The notes: generated by a model from the letters alone, not told the origin. Shown: positions 1-10,046, counted from the stretch's first letter. The stretch is DNA of 64,000 bases from Streptomyces sp. Q6 (GCF_036967205.1 NZ_CP146022.1:1612001-1676000); one strand, 5' to 3'. A program made the numbers and translations.

Positions 1-729
1 CAGGTCGCGCATCACCGTGCCCGCCTCGATCATGCGCAGCACCAGGTCGGTCGCGCCGACCTTGAGCAGCATGGTCGTCTCGGACATGTTCGAGTCGCCG
101 ACGATGACGTGCAGCCGCCGGTAGCGCTCGGCGTCGGCGTGCGGCTCGTCGCGGGTGTTGATGATCGGCCGGGAGCGGGTCGTCGCGGAGCTGACGCCCT
201 CCCAGATGTGCTCGGCGCGCTGGCTCACGCAGTACACGGCGCCGCGCGGAGTCTGCAGCACCTTGCCCGCGCCGCACAGCAGCTGACGGGTGACCAGGAA
301 GGGGATGAGGATGTCCGCGAGCCGCGAGAACTCCCCGTGCCGCGCCACCAGGTAATTCTCATGGCAGCCGTAGGAGTTTCCCGCCGAGTCGGTGTTGTTC
401 TTGAAGAGATAGACGTCGCCTGCGATTCCCTCCTCGTGCAGGCGGCGTTCGGCGTCGACGAGCAGGCCTTCCAGAATGCGCTCGCCGGCCTTGTCGTGGG
501 TGACCAGCTCGGTCACGTTGTCGCATTCCGGTGTTGCGTATTCCGGATGCGAACCCACGTCAAGATAAAGGCGGGCACCGTTCCGCAGAAAGACATTGCT
601 GCTGCGGCCCCATGACACGACACGGCGGAAGAGGTACCGCGCCACCTCGTCAGGAGACAGGCGGCGCTGTCCCCTAAACGTGCATGTGACGCCGTACTCG
701 TTCTCCAGCCCGAAAATGCGGCGGTCCAT
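1..729 (-). CDS. pafA: Pup-protein ligase PafA (N-terminal 243 residues; cut by window edge)
   Basis: PafA uses ATP to join the C-terminal glutamate of Pup to lysines of target proteins, marking them for the proteasome. The visible part starts [13 protein letters not shown] and has the carboxylate-amine ligase fold signatures: the Glu of ENEYG for metal binding, the catalytic-type Asp57 in NGARLYLD, the KNNTDS loop and the IINTRDEPH segment. It lacks the inserted loop near residue 50 that marks the paralogue Dop at 5831-7342. The ATG at 727-729 lies 9 bases after the stop of the MFS gene, so the two are probably cotranscribed. The C-terminal half is beyond position 1. Confidence 0.96.
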   Translation of the reverse strand, partial: MDRRIFGLENEYGVTCTFRGQRRLSPDEVARYLFRRVVSWGRSSNVFLRNGARLYLDVGSHPEYATPECDNVTELVTHDKAGERILEGLLVDAERRLHEEGIAGDVYLFKNNTDSAGNSYGCHENYLVARHGEFSRLADILIPFLVTRQLLCGAGKVLQTPRGAVYCVSQRAEHIWEGVSSATTRSRPIINTRDEPHADAERYRRLHVIVGDSNMSETTMLLKVGATDLVLRMIEAGTVMRDL

Positions 730-738
730 GACTGAACA

Positions 739-1998
739 TTACGCCCGATCCCCCGAGCTGAAACGGGGTTCGACAGCACGGTTTGGATCATTTTCCGATG
801 AGAGCGCGACACGCCCGGACGTGCGAGGCTCCGTCAGGACCCGCCCCGTGGCCAGGAGTACGAGCAGCGCGACCGCCCCCGTGGCGGCCGGGACGGCGAA
901 CCCCCACCGGGTGCCGCCCCACTCGACGACCGGGCCCGCCACGGCCGTTCCGACGCTCGCGCCGACCGTGAACGTCGTCACGAGCCAGGAGAACGCCTCG
1001 GTCACCGTCCCCCGCGGCGCGTGCCGGTCGACGACGATGAACGCGCACGCGATGCACGGCGCGAGGAAGACCCCGGCGACCGCCGTGAGCGCCACCATGG
1101 CGACCGGCCCCGGCACGAGCGTCAACGGCACGTAGCACAGCGCCAGGAGGGCCACCAGCCACCGAAGTCGCGCCTCCGGGGCGCCGCTCCACTGCCGCGC
1201 CCCGTACACCGAGCCACCCACGAGCGCGCCGAGGCCGAGCGCCGCCATCATCCAGCCGTACGTCGCGTCGCCCCTGTTCCCGTCCGCGTACGAGACGCCC
1301 GCCACGGTGATGGAGCCCAGCGCCAGCCCGATGAACAGGAAGGCGGCGAGCAGCACGAGCAGTCCCGGCGAGCGCAGCGCGCCCAGCCAGTGCGCCTCGC
1401 GCGGGGCCGAACGCCACTGCCTCGACGGCTTCGACACGACGACCGAGAGCGCGCCGAGCACCCCGATCACGTTCAGGACGACGAGCGCCGCCTGCGCCGA
1501 CCAGAGCGAGACGCACACGGTCACCAGCAACGGCCCGACGGTGAACATGACCTCCTGCGCGATCGCGTCCATCGCGTACGCGGTGTGGACCTGCTCCTCG
1601 CGCGGCAGCACGTCGGGCCACAGGGCGCGCAGGCCGCCTTCGAGCGGTGGCGTGAACAGGCCCGCCGCCGCCACGGCGGCGTACGCCGGCGGCAACGAGC
1701 TCGTCCCCACCACGGCGAACACGGTCATGGCGAGTGCCGAGACGACCGCCGCGGGCAGTTGCACCCTCGGCTGCCCGCGCAGGTCGACGAGGCGGCCGAG
1801 CACCGGCTGCCCGATCGCGTTCGCCACCCCGTACACCGCCGCGAGCGCGCCCGCGAGGCTGTACGTGCCGCCCTCGTCCCGGATGAACAGCACGATGGCG
1901 ATCGCCGCCGTCGCGTTGGGCAGCCTGCCCACCAGCGTCCCCGTGAGCAGCCGCATCGCGTGCCGCGCCCTGAGGATCTCCGCATATCCCGCGGCCAT
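739..1998 (-). CDS. MFS transporter
   Basis: A 419-residue integral membrane protein of the major facilitator superfamily with about 12 hydrophobic segments. The cytoplasmic motif-A-like stretch is GQPVLGRLVDLRGQPR, between the second and third segments. Substrate unknown; an efflux role is the usual reading for such stand-alone proteins. I chose the ATG at 1996-1998 (MAAGYAEILRARHAM); an in-frame GTG 18 bases upstream is also possible. It is divergent from a LacI-family gene and the shared gap holds a strong palindrome, so repression by that regulator is likely. It is immediately followed by pafA, which places proteasome tagging downstream of a sugar-type regulator's target promoter. Confidence 0.85.
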   Translation of the reverse strand: MAAGYAEILRARHAMRLLTGTLVGRLPNATAAIAIVLFIRDEGGTYSLAGALAAVYGVANAIGQPVLGRLVDLRGQPRVQLPAAVVSALAMTVFAVVGTSSLPPAYAAVAAAGLFTPPLEGGLRALWPDVLPREEQVHTAYAMDAIAQEVMFTVGPLLVTVCVSLWSAQAALVVLNVIGVLGALSVVVSKPSRQWRSAPREAHWLGALRSPGLLVLLAAFLFIGLALGSITVAGVSYADGNRGDATYGWMMAALGLGALVGGSVYGARQWSGAPEARLRWLVALLALCYVPLTLVPGPVAMVALTAVAGVFLAPCIACAFIVVDRHAPRGTVTEAFSWLVTTFTVGASVGTAVAGPVVEWGGTRWGFAVPAATGAVALLVLLATGRVLTEPRTSGRVALSSENDPNRAVEPRFSSGDRA

Positions 1999-2020
1999 CG
2001 TCCCGCCCCACCTCACGTTT

Positions 2021-2048
2021 TACGTATAACCTCGCGGGGTTATACGTA
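2021..2048. promoter_or_regulatory. 28-bp palindromic operator between MFS and LacI-type genes
   Basis: Arms TACGTATAACC (2021-2031) and GGTTATACGTA (2038-2048) are perfect reverse complements around the spacer TCGCGG, whose core CGCG is also symmetric. LacI-family operators are palindromes with a central CG. The arms contain TATA-like hexamers on both strands that could serve as -10 elements, so a bound repressor would block both divergent promoters. Inferred to be the binding site of the product of 2133-3173. Confidence 0.7.
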
Positions 2049-2132
2049 CCACGTGCGCGGCTCCGGGAGCCACCCGATAACGTCGAACACCCCTGGACGC
2101 GACCGACCAGGACGAGACCCACGGAGGCAGCA

Positions 2133-3173
2133 GTGACCAGCGGTACGGACGGGACGGCGACCGCCCGCCCCACCAGCCGGGACGTGGCCCGCGCCGCGGG
2201 CGTCTCGCAGGCCGCCGTCTCCCTCGTCATGGGCGACAAGTGGCGCGGCCGCGTCGCGCCCGCCACCGCCGAGCGGGTCCGCACCGCCGCTCAGCAGCTC
2301 GGCTACCGCCCCAATCTCGCCGCCCGCAACCTCCGCCTGGGCCGCACCCGCACCGCCCTCCTCGTCGTCCCCGCGCTCACCAACGAGTTCTTCGCCGGCG
2401 TCTACACAGGAGCCGCCCGCTTCGCCGCGCGGCACGACTTCGGCGTCGTCCTGTACCCCTCCCCCGACGGCGTCGGCCCGGCCCGCGACCCGTTCCCCTC
2501 GGCGCGCGCCGCCCTGGACGGGATCCTGGCCTCCTCCATGGCCGCCGACGCCGTCACCACCCTGCGCGGCGACGACCTGCCCCTCGTCATGCTCGACAGC
2601 GACCCGGCCGGCAGCCTCGGCGCCGCGACCGTCAACCTCGACCTCGCCGACGGCATCCGGCAGATCACCGACCACCTGCTCGGCCTCGGCCACCGCCACT
2701 TCCTGCACCTCGCCTCGGCGGTCACCTCCTGGACCTTCGACGTGCGCGCCCAGGAACTGGCCGCCCGCACCGCCCAGGTGCCCGGCACCACCGTCCGCAC
2801 CGTCCGCTCGGCCCTCACCGTCGACGAGGCCCTGGCCGCCACGGAGCGGGCCCTGCGCACCAGCGGCGTCACCCCGCCCACCGCGATCGTCTGCGACGAC
2901 GACAAGCTTGCCGCGGGCGCCTACAAGGCCGCCCGCCGGATGGGCCTGCGCGTCCCTGACGACCTCTCGGTCACCGGCTTCGACGACCTCTCCCTCGCCA
3001 TGGCCATCGAGCCCGAGCTCACCACGGTGCGGCTGCCCGCGGAGGAGTTCGGCGCGCGCGGCATGGCGGCCCTCATCGCCGTCCTCGAAGGCCGCGCCCC
3101 CGAGACCGCGCCGCTCCCGGTCGAGTTGAAGGTCCGCGGCTCGTCGGGCCCGCCGCCGCGCACCACGTCCTGA
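2133..3173 (+). CDS. LacI-family transcriptional regulator
   Basis: A 346-residue repressor. Residues about 13-60 form the LacI helix-turn-helix and hinge (SRDVARAAGVSQAAVSLV, then RPNLAARNLRLG), followed by a periplasmic-binding-protein-like effector domain with the typical PALTNEFFAG, DLADGIRQITDHL and VPDDLSVTGFDDL segments. ATG at 2133 is preceded by ACGGAGGCAGC. The likely target is the adjacent MFS gene, and itself, through the palindrome at 2021-2048. The effector is unknown; the family usually senses sugars or nucleosides. The gene converges on prcA across a perfect 44-bp palindromic terminator. Confidence 0.92.
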   Translation: MTSGTDGTATARPTSRDVARAAGVSQAAVSLVMGDKWRGRVAPATAERVRTAAQQLGYRPNLAARNLRLGRTRTALLVVPALTNEFFAGVYTGAARFAARHDFGVVLYPSPDGVGPARDPFPSARAALDGILASSMAADAVTTLRGDDLPLVMLDSDPAGSLGAATVNLDLADGIRQITDHLLGLGHRHFLHLASAVTSWTFDVRAQELAARTAQVPGTTVRTVRSALTVDEALAATERALRTSGVTPPTAIVCDDDKLAAGAYKAARRMGLRVPDDLSVTGFDDLSLAMAIEPELTTVRLPAEEFGARGMAALIAVLEGRAPETAPLPVELKVRGSSGPPPRTTS

Positions 3174-3175
3174 CA

Positions 3176-3219
3176 TGCGTGTGCCCCGGCCGGTTCCGGA
3201 ACCGGCCGGGGCACACGCA
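3176..3219. terminator. Bidirectional terminator, perfect 44-bp palindrome
   Basis: Two 22-base arms meet at 3197/3198 with the core GGCCGGTTCCGGAACCGGCC. It lies between the convergent LacI-type gene and prcA and can stop transcription from both sides. No T tract, as is common in Streptomyces. Confidence 0.8.
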
Positions 3220-3226
3220 CGACGCA

Positions 3227-3991
3227 CTACTCGTCGCCGGAGTCCTCGTCGGAGACGGCGTCCGACTCGGCCTCGGTGGTCGCCGCGGCGCCCTCGGCCG
3301 TCAGGAGCCGGGACAGCTGCCGCCCCGCGATCCGCTTGAACTTCCGCTGCTGCGGCCGCGTACGGTCCAGGACCGCCACCTCGAGACGCTCGGCGGGGAT
3401 CTCCCGCTCGCTCCCGTTCGTGTCGCGCGACAGGGCCTGCACCGCCAGCTTCAGCGCCTCGGACAGCGTCATGCCGTCCCGGTGCCGCTGATCCAGGTAG
3501 GTGCTGATCTGCTCGGCGTTGCCACCGACCGCCACCGAACCGTGCTCGTCGACGATCGAACCGTCGTGGGGCAGCCGGTAGATCTGGTCGCCCTCGGGCG
3601 ACTCACCGACCTCCGCCACGACCAGCTCCACCTCGTACGGCTTCTCGCCCGCACTGGAGAAGATCGTGCCCAGCGTCTGCGCGTACACGTTCGCCAGGCC
3701 GCGCGCGGTCACGTCGTCACGGTCGTACGTGTAGCCACGCAGATCCGCGTAACGCACGCCCCCGATGCGGAGGTTCTCGTACTCGTTGTACTTGCCGGCG
3801 GCCGCGAAGCCGATCCGGTCGTAGATCTCGCTGAACTTGTGCAGGGCACGGGACGGGTTCTCGCCGACGAACACGATGCCGTCGGCGTATTGCAGCACGA
3901 CCAGGCTGCGACCGCGTGCGATGCCCTTGCGCGCGTACTCCGCGCGATCGGCCATCGCCTGCTGGGGTGAGACATAGAACGGCGTCGACAC
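3227..3991 (-). CDS. prcA: 20S proteasome alpha subunit PrcA
   Basis: The 254-residue alpha subunit forms the outer rings and gate of the bacterial 20S proteasome. The N-terminus [29 protein letters not shown] matches the gate helix region of actinobacterial PrcA, and the core has [11 protein letters not shown] and the acidic disordered tail ending DEDSGDE, typical of Streptomyces. The start is a GTG at 3989-3991 preceded by AAGGGACGG. It lies 65 bases after prcB in the pup-endonuclease-prcB-prcA operon and is probably cotranscribed. Confidence 0.97.
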   Translation of the reverse strand: MSTPFYVSPQQAMADRAEYARKGIARGRSLVVLQYADGIVFVGENPSRALHKFSEIYDRIGFAAAGKYNEYENLRIGGVRYADLRGYTYDRDDVTARGLANVYAQTLGTIFSSAGEKPYEVELVVAEVGESPEGDQIYRLPHDGSIVDEHGSVAVGGNAEQISTYLDQRHRDGMTLSEALKLAVQALSRDTNGSEREIPAERLEVAVLDRTRPQQRKFKRIAGRQLSRLLTAEGAAATTEAESDAVSDEDSGDE

Positions 3992-4056
3992 CGGCTATCC
4001 GTCCCTTTCTGTCAGTGAAAAGTCAGTGGGGAACCAGAGGCTGAGGAGCAGTCAGC

Positions 4057-4902
4057 TCACAGCAGTGCGGCCCGCGGGCCGTCCGGCTGCTCCATACGCC
4101 GATCCAGGATCGAACGGGCGATCGCCGAGGACTCGTCGTCCGTCAGCCGCCGGAAGCCCTCGTCCGTGATCACGGTGACGATCGGGAAGATCCGCCGCGC
4201 CATGTCGGGACCGCCGGTCGCCGAGTCGTCGTCCGCGGCGTCGTACAGCGCCTGGATGACCAGCGTTGTGGCCTCTTCCTCCGACAGATCCGCGCGGTAG
4301 AGCTTCTTCATCGCCCCGCGCGCGAACACCGAACCCGAACCCGTGGCGGCGTACCCCGTCTCCTCGCTGCGCCCGCCCGTGACGTCGTACGAGAAGATCC
4401 GGCCCTTCTCACGATCGACGTCGTACCCCGCGAACAACGGCACGACCGCCAGACCCTGCATGGCCATGGCCAGGTTCGACCGGATCATCGTCGAGAGCCG
4501 GTTGGCCTTGCCCTCCAGCGACAGCTGGGCGCCTTCCACCTTCTCGAAGTGCTCCAGCTCCAGCTGGAAGAGCTTGACCATCTCGACGGCCAGACCGGCG
4601 GTGCCGGCGATGCCGACGGCCGAGTACTCGTCCGCCGGGAAGACCTTCTCGATGTCGCGCTGCGCGATGACATTGCCCATGGTGGCGCGACGGTCACCGG
4701 CGAGCACGACGCCGCCGGGGAACGTCACGGACACGATGGTCGTGCCGTGGGGTGCCTCGATGACGCCCTGCGTCGGCGGCAACTGCCGGTTGCCCGGCAG
4801 CATTTCGGGCTGGTGCTCGGAGAGGAAGTCCATGAAGGACGACGACCCGGGCGTCAGGAAGGCAGCCGGTAGACGCCCGGTGCTACGAGGGTTGGCTTCC
4901 AC
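4057..4902 (-). CDS. prcB: 20S proteasome beta subunit PrcB
   Basis: The catalytic subunit of the proteasome, 281 residues with a 53-residue propeptide. Self-cleavage at HG/TT exposes Thr54 ([13 protein letters not shown]), the N-terminal nucleophile; Asp and Lys of the active site lie in GDRRATMGN and downstream. The start GTG at 4900-4902 ([15 protein letters not shown]) fits the family length and is preceded by GGAAGGAAACGC. This start sits inside the 3' end of the endonuclease VII-like gene, giving a 49-base overlap in different frames, which suggests coupled expression. Confidence 0.97.
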   Translation of the reverse strand: MEANPRSTGRLPAAFLTPGSSSFMDFLSEHQPEMLPGNRQLPPTQGVIEAPHGTTIVSVTFPGGVVLAGDRRATMGNVIAQRDIEKVFPADEYSAVGIAGTAGLAVEMVKLFQLELEHFEKVEGAQLSLEGKANRLSTMIRSNLAMAMQGLAVVPLFAGYDVDREKGRIFSYDVTGGRSEETGYAATGSGSVFARGAMKKLYRADLSEEEATTLVIQALYDAADDDSATGGPDMARRIFPIVTVITDEGFRRLTDDESSAIARSILDRRMEQPDGPRAALL

Positions 4903-5444
4903 GCGTTTCCTTCCAGGTAGTCGGCGGCACGGCGGACAGCGCCGGGGTCGTCCCCCAACTTGCCGATGGCCGAATTGCAGTTGAAGCACAGTACGCCACG
5001 GACCCTACCCGTCTCGTGGCAGTGATCCACATGTACTGCCGGGGCTTTCCGGCAGATCACGCAGACGCCCACCTGGGAGGCAATCATCTCGTCGCGATCG
5101 GCCTCGGTGAGGTCGTAGTGACGCTTGAGGTGACCTTGCCGACCCCGGATCGCCCGGCGGGTCGTGCATCGCGTGGGCAGGCCGCCGGAGGCCGTCGAAT
5201 TGCGGTGCCACTCACTGTGCGGCTTGATCTCGCCACATGTGCGGCAGTGCTTGTGGCCTTCCGGTACATCGACCTTCTCGCGGACGGTCTTACCCATCGC
5301 AGCCTGTCGGCGCTTGCAGTACTCCGCAGCGCAGTCACGGCAGTTCGTCTGCAGCCCGTCGGGCCGCACCCGATTAGCCGCGAATGCGCTCACGGGAAGG
5401 CACTCCTGACAAGCAGAGCACCTCTTCATGCCCGATTCGGACAT
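4854..5444 (-). CDS. Endonuclease VII-like HNH protein inside the proteasome operon
   Basis: A 196-residue protein with two N-terminal zinc-ribbon-like repeats (C9/C12 or C15 with C35/C38, then C67/C70 with C93 and one missing Cys) and a C-terminal recombination endonuclease VII / HNH domain: CVICR at 128-132, the DHCH catalytic motif at 140-143, then CFNCNSAIG at 153-161. T4 endonuclease VII resolves branched DNA; whether this protein cuts DNA is inference from the intact DHCH/N residues. ATG at 5442-5444 lies 3 bases after the pup stop and its ribosome site falls within the last pup codons; its end overlaps prcB by 49 bases. Such genes occur at this place in other Streptomyces, but the role in pupylation is unknown. 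Confidence 0.88.
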   Translation of the reverse strand: MSESGMKRCSACQECLPVSAFAANRVRPDGLQTNCRDCAAEYCKRRQAAMGKTVREKVDVPEGHKHCRTCGEIKPHSEWHRNSTASGGLPTRCTTRRAIRGRQGHLKRHYDLTEADRDEMIASQVGVCVICRKAPAVHVDHCHETGRVRGVLCFNCNSAIGKLGDDPGAVRRAADYLEGNAWKPTLVAPGVYRLPS

Positions 5445-5447
5445 TCG

Positions 5448-5666
5448 TCACTGTCCACCCTTTTGCACAAAACTCCTCACGAAGTCCTCTGCATTCTCTT
5501 CCAAGACGTCGTCAATCTCGTCCAGAACCGAGTCGACATCGTCGCTCAGCTTCTCCTGGCGCTCCTTGAGGTCGTCGGTCGCCTGCGCGTCCTGCGCCTG
5601 CTCCTCGACCTCCTCGGTGGAACGCGTCGCCTTCTGCTGTCCGCCGCCGGTGTCCTTGGTCGCCAT
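5448..5666 (-). CDS. pup: Prokaryotic ubiquitin-like protein Pup
   Basis: A 72-residue, acidic, intrinsically disordered tag. It has the polar N-terminus rich in Gln, Glu and Asp and the conserved helix-forming stretch around LDEIDDVLEENAEDFVRSFVQKGG that binds the ARC coiled coil. It ends in GGQ, so Dop must deamidate the last Gln to Glu before PafA can ligate it. First gene of the pup-endonuclease-prcB-prcA unit. Confidence 0.98.
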   Translation of the reverse strand: MATKDTGGGQQKATRSTEEVEEQAQDAQATDDLKERQEKLSDDVDSVLDEIDDVLEENAEDFVRSFVQKGGQ

Positions 5667-5737
5667 CTGAGCTCACCCCGCTCGGTTCGAGATTCAGGTC
5701 GTTCGTGATCAGAACCCTACAAGTCGGGTCTGACATC

Positions 5738-5767
5738 GGCCCCGCACTTCGTCCAACGTGCGGGGCC
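5738..5767 (-). terminator. Hairpin between dop and pup
   Basis: Arms GGCCCCGCAC (5738-5747) and GTGCGGGGCC (5758-5767), perfect 10-bp stem with a 10-base loop, lying between the dop stop and the pup start. It probably ends or attenuates the dop transcript. Confidence 0.6.
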
Positions 5768-5830
5768 CACCTCTGTGATTCCCCTGCCGCAGGCCTTTCA
5801 GCCGCCGATCGGCCATCGATCGGCCATGGA

Positions 5831-7342
5831 TCAGTTTCCGGACAGGACCCGGACCAGATCCTCGGCCGTACGGCACCGGTCGAGGAGCTCCTTCACGTGA
5901 TTGCGCGTTCCGCGAAGGGGTTCGAGGGTGGGGACCCGCTGGAGCGAGTCCCGGCCGGGCAGGTCGAAGATCACCGAGTCCCAGGAGGCCGCGGCGACGT
6001 CGTCCGCGTACTGCTCCAGGCAGCGCCCGCGGAAGTACGCCCTGGTGTCCTCCGGCGGCTTCGTACGGGCCCTCTCGACCTCGTCCTCGTCCAGGAGGCG
6101 CTTCATCTTGCCGCGGGCCACGAGACGGTTGTACAGGCCCTTCTCGGCCCGTACGTCCGCGTACTGGAGGTCGACCAGATGGAGCCGCGCGGCGTCCCAG
6201 TCGAGGCTGTCGCGGCGCCGGTAGCCCTCCATGAGCTCCCGCTTGGCGACCCAGTCCAGCTCGCCGGAGAGGCTCATCGGGTCGGTCTCCAGGCGGCCGA
6301 GCACGTCCTCCCAGCGGGCCAGGACGTCCTTGGTCTGCTCGTCCACGTCCGCGCCGAAGCGCTCCTCGACGTACTTCCTGGCGAGCTCGAAGTACTCCAT
6401 CTGGAGCTGGACCGCGGTGAGTGTGCGGCCGCTACGCAGAGTGATCAGGCGCTGGAGGGTCGGGTCGTGGGAGACCTGGTGCAGGGTGCGCACCGGCTGG
6501 TCCACGGCCAGGTCGACGGCGATGAACCCGTCCTCGATCATGGAAAGGACGAGGGAGGTCGTGCCGAGCTTGAGATAGGTCGAGATCTCCGAGAGGTTCG
6601 CGTCGCCGATGATCACGTGCAGGCGGCGGTACTTCTCGGCGTCCGAGTGCGGCTCGTCGCGGGTGTTGATGATCGGGCGCTTGAGGGTCGTCTCCAGACC
6701 CACCTCGACCTCGAAGTAGTCCGCGCGCTGGCTGAGCTGGAAGCCGTGCTCGTGCCCGTCCTGGCCGATGCCGACCCGGCCCGCGCCGGTGACCACCTGG
6801 CGCGACACGAAGAAGGGCGTGAGGTGGCGCACGATGTCCGAGAAGGGGGTCTCCCGCTTCATCAGGTAGTTCTCGTGCGTCCCGTAGGAGGCGCCCTTGT
6901 TGTCGGTGTTGTTCTTGTAGAGGTGGATCGGCTGGGCGCCGGGCAGCTGGGCGGCGCGCTCGGCGGCCTCGGCCATGATCCGCTCGCCGGCCTTGTCCCA
7001 GAGGACGGCGTCGCGGGGGTTGGTGATCTCCGGGGAGCTGTACTCGGGGTGTGCGTGGTCGACGTAGAGGCGTGCGCCATTGGTGAGGATGACGTTGGCC
7101 AGGCCGATGTCCTCGTCGGTCAGCTGGCTGGAGTCGGCGGCCTCCCGGGCGAGGTCGAAGCCCCGGGCGTCGCGCAGCGGGTTCTCCTCCTCGAAGTCCC
7201 AGCGGGCCCTGCGGGCCCGGTGCATCGCCGCCGCGTACGCGTTGACGATCTGGGACGAGGTGAGCATGGCATTGGCATTGGGGTGGCCGGGGACGGAGAT
7301 CCCGTATTCCGTCTCGATGCCCATTACTCGCCGTACGGTCAT
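5831..7342 (-). CDS. dop: Pup deamidase/depupylase Dop
   Basis: A 503-residue PafA paralogue that converts the terminal Gln of Pup to Glu and also removes Pup from substrates. It has the metal-binding ETEYG at 10-14, the nucleophile-type Asp95 in [30 protein letters not shown], and [19 protein letters not shown]. The segment at residues about 45-82 (rich in Arg/Glu, between [13 protein letters not shown] and TDEDIGL) is the Dop-specific loop absent from PafA. ATG at 7340-7342. It follows arc in the same direction, but an intrinsic terminator separates them. Confidence 0.97.
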   Translation of the reverse strand: MTVRRVMGIETEYGISVPGHPNANAMLTSSQIVNAYAAAMHRARRARWDFEEENPLRDARGFDLAREAADSSQLTDEDIGLANVILTNGARLYVDHAHPEYSSPEITNPRDAVLWDKAGERIMAEAAERAAQLPGAQPIHLYKNNTDNKGASYGTHENYLMKRETPFSDIVRHLTPFFVSRQVVTGAGRVGIGQDGHEHGFQLSQRADYFEVEVGLETTLKRPIINTRDEPHSDAEKYRRLHVIIGDANLSEISTYLKLGTTSLVLSMIEDGFIAVDLAVDQPVRTLHQVSHDPTLQRLITLRSGRTLTAVQLQMEYFELARKYVEERFGADVDEQTKDVLARWEDVLGRLETDPMSLSGELDWVAKRELMEGYRRRDSLDWDAARLHLVDLQYADVRAEKGLYNRLVARGKMKRLLDEDEVERARTKPPEDTRAYFRGRCLEQYADDVAAASWDSVIFDLPGRDSLQRVPTLEPLRGTRNHVKELLDRCRTAEDLVRVLSGN

Positions 7343-7557
7343 GCGGCCCTCCTTGCCCGGCGGCGCCCTCGGTCGGGGGCGGCGCTCAAGTACCGCTGGT
7401 TCTCCGGTGCGTGTGCGGTGCCCGTCCCCGCACGGCGCGACTCGGCGGCATGACAGAGCCTAGAACGCCTTTGCGCTGGTGGGGAGATCATTTGCGTCAT
7501 TGCTTCGCTCCGACGTCGAGCAGCTGGTCGCGTGGTCGTTCCCTGTGAGTTGTCCGG

Positions 7558-7600
7558 AAAAACAGTCGGCTGCGGGTACCCGATACGGGCACCCGCAGCC
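7558..7600 (-). terminator. Intrinsic terminator of arc
   Basis: GGCTGCGGGT (7568-7577) pairs with ACCCGCAGCC (7591-7600), and inner CCC/GGG extends the stem; on the minus strand it is followed by a T run (TGTTTTT). It starts 10 bases after the arc stop codon. Confidence 0.8.
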
Positions 7601-7610
7601 ACCCTGTCTT

Positions 7611-9377
7611 TTACAGGTACTGACCCGTGTTCGCCACCGTGTCGATGGAGCGTCCGGTGTCCGCGCCCTGCTTTCCGGTGACGAGGGTGCGGATGTAGAC
7701 GATCCGCTCGCCCTTCTTGCCGGAGATGCGGGCCCAGTCGTCCGGGTTGGTGGTGTTCGGCAGGTCCTCGTTCTCCTTGAACTCGTCGATGCAAGCCTGG
7801 AGGAGGTGGGAGACCCTGAGGCCCTTCTGGTTCTGCTCGAGGAAGGCCTTGATGGCCATCTTCTTGGCGCGTCCGACGATGTTCTCGATCATTGCGCCGG
7901 AGTTGAAGTCCTTGAAGTACAGGACTTCCTTGTCGCCATTGGCGTACGTGACCTCCAGGAAGCGGTTCTCCTCGGATTCCGCGTACATGTGCTCAACGGC
8001 GGTCTGGATCATGTTGTGAACCGTGGCCGCCCGGTCGCTGCCGTGCTCACCGAGGTCGTCGGCGTGCAGCGGGAGGCGCTGGGTGAGGTACTTGCCGAAG
8101 ATGTCCTTGGCCGCTTCGGCGTCGGGACGCTCGATCTTGATCTTCACGTCGAGTCGGCCGGGTCGCAGGATGGCGGGGTCGATCATGTCCTCGCGGTTCG
8201 AGGCACCGATCACGACCACGTTCTGCAAGCCCTCCACACCGTCGATCTCGGCGAGCAGCTGCGGGACGATGGTGTTCTCCACGTCCGAGCTGACACCGGA
8301 GCCACGGGTGCGGAACAGGGACTCCATCTCGTCGAAGAAGACGATGACGGGGGTACCCTCGCTGGCCTTCTCCCGCGCACGCTGGAAGACGAGGCGGATC
8401 TGCCGCTCGGTCTCACCGACGTACTTGTTGAGCAGCTCGGGACCCTTGATGTTGAGGAAGAAGCTCTTCCCCTGGCCCTGTCCGGTCACCTCGGCGACCT
8501 TCTTGGCAAGGGAGTTGGCGACTGCCTTGGCGATCAGGGTCTTACCGCATCCAGGGGGCCCGTAGAGCAGGACGCCCTTCGGCGGCCGCAGCTCGTGCTC
8601 CCTGTAGAGGTCCGGGTAGAGGTACGGCAGCTCGACCGCGTCCCGGATCAGTTCGATCTGGTTGCCCAGGCCGCCGATCTGGTCGTAGCCGATGTCCGGG
8701 ACCTCTTCGAGGACCAGCTCCTCCACTTCGCTCTTCGGAACGACTTCGTAGACGTAGCCGGAACGGGGTTCGAGAAGCAGCGCGTCGCCGGGGCGGATGA
8801 CGACGTCGAGGAGCGGTTCGGCGAGCCGGACCACCCTCTCCTCGTCGGTGTGCCCGGTCACGAGGGCGCGCTCGCCGTCCTCCAGGATCTCCTTGAGGGT
8901 GACGATGTCGCCGACGCTCTCGTACTCCATGGCCTCGACCACGTTGAGCGCTTCGTTGAGCATTACTTCCTGGCCGCGCCTGAGCTCTTCGAGCTCGACA
9001 CTCGGACTCACGTTCACCCGAAGCTTGCGACCGCCGGTGAAGATGTCGGCGGTGCCGTCCTCGTTCGCCGTGAGGAAGACTCCGAAGCCGGCCGGCGGCT
9101 GCGCGAGCCGGTCGACCTCTTCCTTGAGGGCCACGATCTGGTCGCGGGCCTCACGGAGTGTGTTGGCCAGCCGTTCGTTCTGGGCGGACACGCCGGCCAG
9201 ATTGGTCTGCAACTCGACGATCCGCTCTTCGAGAATCCTCGTATGACGCGGAGAGTCGGCGAGCTTGCGCCGCAGGACGGCGATTTCCTGCTCGAGATAG
9301 GCAATCTGCCCGGCCGGGTCGTCGGACCCTCGTCCCGGGCGGATGCCGCGGTTGATGTCGTCGTCGTGGGCTGCCAC
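7611..9377 (-). CDS. arc: Proteasome-activating AAA ATPase ARC/Mpa
   Basis: The hexameric unfoldase that captures pupylated proteins and threads them into the 20S core; 588 residues. Order: N-terminal coiled coil (about 20-90) that binds Pup, double OB interdomain, then the AAA domain with Walker A GPPGCGKT, Walker [11 protein letters not shown], and Arg-finger region [11 protein letters not shown]. It ends QYL, equivalent to the C-terminal proteasome-docking motif. The start is GTG at 9375-9377 (VAAHDDD), preceded by GGAGGAGGTGAGG; a TTG 18 bases upstream overlaps that ribosome site and is rejected. Confidence 0.97.
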   Translation of the reverse strand: MAAHDDDINRGIRPGRGSDDPAGQIAYLEQEIAVLRRKLADSPRHTRILEERIVELQTNLAGVSAQNERLANTLREARDQIVALKEEVDRLAQPPAGFGVFLTANEDGTADIFTGGRKLRVNVSPSVELEELRRGQEVMLNEALNVVEAMEYESVGDIVTLKEILEDGERALVTGHTDEERVVRLAEPLLDVVIRPGDALLLEPRSGYVYEVVPKSEVEELVLEEVPDIGYDQIGGLGNQIELIRDAVELPYLYPDLYREHELRPPKGVLLYGPPGCGKTLIAKAVANSLAKKVAEVTGQGQGKSFFLNIKGPELLNKYVGETERQIRLVFQRAREKASEGTPVIVFFDEMESLFRTRGSGVSSDVENTIVPQLLAEIDGVEGLQNVVVIGASNREDMIDPAILRPGRLDVKIKIERPDAEAAKDIFGKYLTQRLPLHADDLGEHGSDRAATVHNMIQTAVEHMYAESEENRFLEVTYANGDKEVLYFKDFNSGAMIENIVGRAKKMAIKAFLEQNQKGLRVSHLLQACIDEFKENEDLPNTTNPDDWARISGKKGERIVYIRTLVTGKQGADTGRSIDTVANTGQYL

Positions 9378-9641
9378 GGTCCTCACCTCCTCCAAGGGGA
9401 GCTGGACGCTTCCAGACCCTACCTGGGCGGGTGTCGATTGAAACCCCTAGATCACAAAGACGGTCGAGGTGTGTCCGATCTTCACCCTTGCGCTCTCCCT
9501 CACGCCAGTGGAATACCCACCCAACAACATCGGAAAGCGGCCGGTTGTAGGGTCGAAGTGTTCAACACCCGTCAGGCCTGGCCCGACTTGCTCCGCGGAA
9601 GTCGGAATTCGAGGGCCACGACGTAGGAAACGGCAGGAGAC

Positions 9642-9956
9642 ATGACCGTGCAGCAAGAGGCCGGATCCGGCACCGACACCGGCGTTCCGCTGGAGGTGTG
9701 GATCGACCAGGACCTGTGCACCGGGGACGGCATCTGCGCCCAGTACGCGCCCGAGGTCTTCGAGCTGGACATCGACGGTCTCGCGTACGTGAAGGGCGCG
9801 GGCGACGAGCTGCTCCAGGCGCCGGGGGCGTCAACGCCCGTACCGCTTCCGCTTCTCACCGATGTGGTGGCGTCCGCCGAGGAGTGCCCGGGCGACTGCA
9901 TCCACGTACGTCGGGTTTCGGACAGGGTCGAGGTCTACGGACCGGACGCCGAGTGA
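9642..9956 (+). CDS. Ferredoxin (3Fe-4S type)
   Basis: A 104-residue acidic electron carrier. Cluster ligands are Cys26 and Cys32 (CTGDGIC) and Cys82 in ECPGDC; Cys86 is extra. This C-x5-C ... C-P spacing is that of the 3Fe-4S ferredoxins that serve cytochromes P450 in actinobacteria. Compared with small P450 ferredoxins it has a long N-terminus and an insertion around residues 50-75. It is divergent from arc. No P450 is present in the window, so the partner is unknown. Confidence 0.88.
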   Translation: MTVQQEAGSGTDTGVPLEVWIDQDLCTGDGICAQYAPEVFELDIDGLAYVKGAGDELLQAPGASTPVPLPLLTDVVASAEECPGDCIHVRRVSDRVEVYGPDAE

Positions 9957-9992
9957 GCGCGAGGTAGGCGTCCGTCCGGGCGTCGCCGACGC

Positions 9993-10039
9993 CGAAGGGC
10001 CCTGTGCGCCGGTTCGTGACCGGTGCACAGGGCCCTTCG
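9993..10039. terminator. Bidirectional terminator
   Basis: CGAAGGGCCCTGTGC (9993-10007) and GCACAGGGCCCTTCG (10025-10039) form a perfect 15-bp stem with an additional inner CCGGT/ACCGG pairing. It lies between the convergent ferredoxin gene and the gene at 10047. Confidence 0.8.
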
Positions 10040-10046
10040 CGTGGGC

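Noticed and set aside
1-7342. PafA and Dop as a recent gene duplication
   Set aside because: They are ancient paralogues with distinct hallmarks (Dop loop, different ends) and both are standard parts of the pupylation system.
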